Below, in pieces: positions 5,368 to 7,845 of a stretch of DNA of 7,845 nucleotides. Both the position numbers and the translations under genes were made by a program. Positions within the stretch are counted from its first letter, which is position 1; each line of letters opens with the position of its first letter. This DNA comes from Streptosporangiaceae bacterium (GTDB lineage: Bacteria; Actinomycetota; Actinomycetes; Streptosporangiales; Streptosporangiaceae): contig JASHSZ010000202.1 in the NCBI GenBank assembly GCA_030040815.1, positions 1 through 7,845 on the forward strand. The letters are read 5' to 3'. The notes beneath the pieces are model-generated. The model was not told the DNA's origin and ran no database searches. It worked only from the letters and a program-made list of their open reading frames with translations.

Positions 5368-6003
5368 TTAGGCGTGCTCGGCGACCAGACGTGCGCTGAA
5401 GCCGATCAGCACTGCGCCGGTCGTCGCGTCAAGCACACGTCGGACCCGGCGGCGCTCCAGAATCGGCCGTGCGCGCTGGAGCGCCAGCGTCAGCAGCAGC
5501 AAGTACCCGAGGCTGAGCACGGCGTGGCTGAGTGCGAAGGCCAGCAAGACTGCCACCCCGGCATGGGCAGGCAGGAACTGCGGCAGAACGGCCAGGTAGA
5601 AGACCAGCACCTTCGGGTTGGTGATGTTCGACAAGAACCCCTGCCGCCAACCCGCGAGAGCGGCGCCGCCAGTGCGCGGCAGTCCGCCGTCGGTGTCCAG
5701 CGGCGGGTACTGCCCTCGGGCCGCAGACCGCAACGACTGCACGCCAAGGTAAACCAGATAACAGGCACCCGCCCACCTAACGGCCTCGAACAGCGGCTGC
5801 ATGCGGACTATCACCGCGCCGAGCCCGGCGGCCGCCGCGGCGCCCTGTACGGCGTTGGAAGATGTCACGCCGGCCGCGGCCCAGCTGCCACGCCAGCGGC
5901 CCGCCGCAAGCGTGTTCTTCGTGACCACGGCAAAGTCGGGGCCTGGCACCAGAACCAGCACGATTGCGAAGACCAGGAAGGCCCCGTATGCAGCCCACGG
6001 CAT
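5368..6003 (-). CDS. LysE/RhtB-family amino-acid exporter
   Basis: The 211-residue membrane protein has the family's length and layout of about six helices: roughly 6-28, 42-66, 68-92, 122-144, 148-172 and 190-207. The first helix carries VPGPDFAVVTKNTLAAG (19-35), the hallmark of the LysE/RhtB group. The second signature, GWRQGFLSNITNPKVLVFYL (118-137), follows a polar loop. Family members export amino acids or related small molecules from the cytoplasm by proton exchange; this member's substrate cannot be read from sequence. Start is ATG 6003-6001, and no good Shine-Dalgarno sequence is present. A TANNNT hexamer six bases upstream suggests a leaderless transcript with its own promoter. The NRAMP gene upstream is on the same strand but is set apart by 204 bases and a strong hairpin, so an operon is unlikely. 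Confidence 0.92.
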   Translation of the reverse strand: MPWAAYGAFLVFAIVLVLVPGPDFAVVTKNTLAAGRWRGSWAAAGVTSSNAVQGAAAAAGLGAVIVRMQPLFEAVRWAGACYLVYLGVQSLRSAARGQYPPLDTDGGLPRTGGAALAGWRQGFLSNITNPKVLVFYLAVLPQFLPAHAGVAVLLAFALSHAVLSLGYLLLLTLALQRARPILERRRVRRVLDATTGAVLIGFSARLVAEHA

Positions 6004-6009
6004 GGTGCC

Positions 6010-6015
6010 AACCTA
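6010..6015 (-). promoter_or_regulatory. Candidate -10 element for a leaderless LysE transcript
   Basis: On the minus strand the hexamer is TAGGTT (TANNNT), ending exactly six bases before the ATG at 6003. A weak -35-like TTCGCC lies 16 bases further upstream. The spacing matches that at the methyltransferase and MarR-GNAT genes. Confidence 0.4.
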
Positions 6016-6095
6016 TGCACCCGCGCCGACGGGCGAAATGCGTTATCGCGCGGTGAGCCCGAACTGCGATGGCCGTAGGACAAGGCCACCCGGTG

Positions 6096-6132
6096 CTTCG
6101 CCCGCGCGCCGCCGACCGGGCGCGTGGCGAAG
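6096..6132 (-). terminator. Strong hairpin downstream of the NRAMP gene, probable terminator
   Basis: CTTCGCC (6096-6102) pairs with GGCGAAG (6126-6132), then CGCGC (6103-6107) with GCGCG (6120-6124). Three more pairs follow inside (6109-6111 with 6117-6119). This gives about 15 pairs with two one-base bulges and a five-base loop. It lies 76 bases past the NRAMP stop and before the LysE start, with no T-run. The rest of the gap 6004-6207 shows only small GC-rich repeats. Confidence 0.5.
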
Positions 6133-6207
6133 GCAGGCAATGCCGGCCCGGTCCCGGCGGGATGTCACCGCGACAAGGCCGGCCCTGGCGAGCGTGGCCA
6201 GTCGGGT

Positions 6208-7845
6208 TCAGTGCCCGAGCGCGAGCTCCACGATCTTGACGATGACCAGGATCATCGCTGCCCCGAGGTACAGCCGCAGCGCGCTCATCCCGAGCTTGCG
6301 GCTGGTGGACATCGCTGGGCGCTGGAGCAGGTGCAGCGGCGGCATCCGCCAGTTCTCCCGGCCGGAGCGGTCCACCGGGTCAGCCGTAGCCTCGGCTGCA
6401 CGCAGCCGCCGGCTGACCACGTAGCCTGCGGCCAGCACCCCGACACCGCCGCAGGCGATCATGATGTCCAGGATCTGCCGCGAGCTGATCGCGGGGAAGA
6501 GCACCGAGACGGTCAAGATAACCGACAAGGCGACCAGGATCGCCACCACGGCGCCGGTAAATGCATTGGTCTTGCCGCCGTTGACCCACGGGCCGAGCAC
6601 CTCGCGGTCGTTGCACAGCAGCAGCAGGAACACGGTCGCGCTGGGCAGCAGCACGCCTGCCAAGACCTGCACGCCCTCGGTGAGCAAGCCAAGCGGTGAG
6701 CCGGGGATCAGCACGATCGTCGCGGCGCCTGCAATGAGCGCCGCGTAGACGGCGTAGAAGCCCTTGGCGCTGCGCACGCCCCGGTGCAGCGAGTGGTGGA
6801 TGCCGAACACGTCGCTGATCGCATACGCCGTAGACAGCGAGACCGCGAACGCGCCGATGATCGACGCGTCCAGCAGGGCGATCGCGAACAGCACGCCCGC
6901 CGCCCGGCCGCCGTAGGCCTGCAGGCCCGTCGCGAGCCCGGCCGCGTCGCTGAAGTGTCCGAAGAGGTGGCTGTGCGCGAACGCCACCGTCGTCGCACCC
7001 ATGATTGCGGCGCCGCCGACCACCACCGTGACGATGCCGATCCACAGATCGGCCTTCTCGTACTTCATAAACCGCGGGGTGATCCGCTTGTCGATCACAT
7101 AGGACTGCTGGAAGAACAGCTGCCATGGGGCGACCGTGGTGCCCACGATGCCGATCACCAGCAGCATCACGGTGGACAGGCCACCGGCGCTGCCCGGCAG
7201 CTGCGGGATGACGAAGCCCCGGGCCAGCTCTGACGTTGCCGGGTGAGCCAGGATGTACACCGGGATCAGCAGCAGGCTGGCGCCACAGAATGCCAGGGCG
7301 ATGCGCTCGAACCGGCGGAAGCTGCCCGTGAACGCCGCTGCGACTACAACCCCGGCGGCAAGAATCACCGCGGGGATCTTCGGCAGCCCGAGGTACCCCG
7401 CACCCAGTGTGATGCCGATGAACTCGGTGACGATCGTGAGCGCGTTGAGGATGAACAAGTCGACGACGCTGAAGGCGCCCCAGAACTTACCGAACCGCTC
7501 CAGGATCAGCCGGGCGTGACCGACGCCGGTAACGGCGCCCAGCCGGACGACCATCTCCTGGTTGACATACAGCACGGGAACCAGCAGCAGCAGCGTCCAC
7601 AGCAGTCGGGTGCCGTAGTTCTGGCCCGCCTGACCATAGGTTGCGAACGCGCCCGCGTCATTGTCGCCGACCATCACGATGAGCCCCGGCCCGACAATCG
7701 CGAGCAGGGTCTTGAGCACCGCCGAACCGCGGCGCGGCGCGAGGTCGTCCTGGCGGATGGTGCCCAGCGCACCGCGGATGTCGCCGACGTGCTCGGGGTC
7801 AAGGACTGCGCCGACGCCCTGGACGTCCAAGGTCTCTGAGGTCAT
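6208..7845 (-). CDS. NRAMP-family (SLC11-like) divalent metal transporter with altered metal-site motifs
   Basis: The visible 545 residues begin at an ATG at the last base of the window, so the start could lie further out. A hydrophilic lead of about 43 residues precedes roughly a dozen membrane helices. The first helix reads LLAIVGPGLIVMVG then DNDAGAFATYGQAG. The family's DPGN is here D63-A64-G65-A66, keeping the aspartate and losing the asparagine. The sixth-helix MPH motif is A239-P240-W241 (GTTVAPWQLFFQQS), losing the methionine and the histidine. The fold is otherwise NRAMP-like, for example LYVNQEMVVRLGAVTGVGHARL (92-113, in two parts) and ALTIVTEFIGITLG. Classical members import Mn2+ or Fe2+ with protons; these changes suggest a different ion or mechanism. 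A loop near 480-510 and a last helix at about 522-542 form a C-terminal extension. A strong hairpin follows the stop. Confidence 0.9.
   Translation of the reverse strand: MTSETLDVQGVGAVLDPEHVGDIRGALGTIRQDDLAPRRGSAVLKTLLAIVGPGLIVMVGDNDAGAFATYGQAGQNYGTRLLWTLLLLVPVLYVNQEMVVRLGAVTGVGHARLILERFGKFWGAFSVVDLFILNALTIVTEFIGITLGAGYLGLPKIPAVILAAGVVVAAAFTGSFRRFERIALAFCGASLLLIPVYILAHPATSELARGFVIPQLPGSAGGLSTVMLLVIGIVGTTVAPWQLFFQQSYVIDKRITPRFMKYEKADLWIGIVTVVVGGAAIMGATTVAFAHSHLFGHFSDAAGLATGLQAYGGRAAGVLFAIALLDASIIGAFAVSLSTAYAISDVFGIHHSLHRGVRSAKGFYAVYAALIAGAATIVLIPGSPLGLLTEGVQVLAGVLLPSATVFLLLLCNDREVLGPWVNGGKTNAFTGAVVAILVALSVILTVSVLFPAISSRQILDIMIACGGVGVLAAGYVVSRRLRAAEATADPVDRSGRENWRMPPLHLLQRPAMSTSRKLGMSALRLYLGAAMILVIVKIVELALGH

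Noticed and set aside
5359..6078. 239-codon plus-strand frame opposite the LysE gene
   Set aside because: The minus-strand frame encodes both LysE signatures and regular membrane helices; the plus frame shows no recognisable features.

Overview
The window is GC-rich throughout. It uses GTG and TTG starts, and its proteins resemble actinobacterial families: a long ArsR-type regulator with a Cys-Tyr-Asp-His motif, an HspX/Acr-like small heat-shock protein, an actinobacterial NRAMP relative and a MarR-GNAT fusion. An actinomycete chromosome is the best reading; I cannot name a genus. No stretch of 300 bases or more lacks a gene or gene remnant. I see no RNA gene, insertion sequence, CRISPR array or phage gene.

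Layout. (1) 1-1216: the start of a zinc-independent quinone oxidoreductase (minus strand, cut by the window edge) is divergent from a 239-residue ArsR-type regulator. The shared gap holds a perfect inverted repeat and an imperfect direct repeat, both plausible operators. (2) 1244-2802, minus strand: a two-gene unit of a SAM methyltransferase and a NYN-domain ribonuclease-like protein with a LOTUS-like tail, joined by a GTGA stop/start overlap. (3) 3062-3631, minus strand: a broken 2H phosphodiesterase ('2'-5' RNA ligase' family) gene. Its middle is out of frame between two compensating single-base indels, and its front looks like the TPR tail of an XRE-type regulator. (4) 3756-4646, plus strand: a MarR-GNAT fusion whose start codon lies in a perfect 10-4-10 palindrome, followed by a possible 44-residue ORF overlapping it by four bases. 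(5) 4891-5301, plus strand: an HspX-like small heat-shock protein whose Shine-Dalgarno sequence can fold into a hairpin. (6) 5368-7845, minus strand: a LysE/RhtB exporter and, upstream of it, an NRAMP-family transporter lacking three of the usual metal-site residues, separated by a strong hairpin.

The genes do not form one pathway; most are short independent units of regulation, stress response and transport. Three features recur or stand out. Three unit-leading genes without a Shine-Dalgarno sequence (methyltransferase, MarR-GNAT, LysE) each have a TANNNT hexamer exactly six bases before the start codon, which suggests leaderless transcripts. Several genes have candidate cis-regulatory symmetry at or near their starts. 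The phosphodiesterase remnant shows recent gene decay. I do not see a clear multi-gene novel system; the best leads are the divergent NRAMP relative, the broken 2H gene, the palindrome over the MarR-GNAT start, the possible heat-shock RNA hairpin and the methyltransferase/NYN pair.
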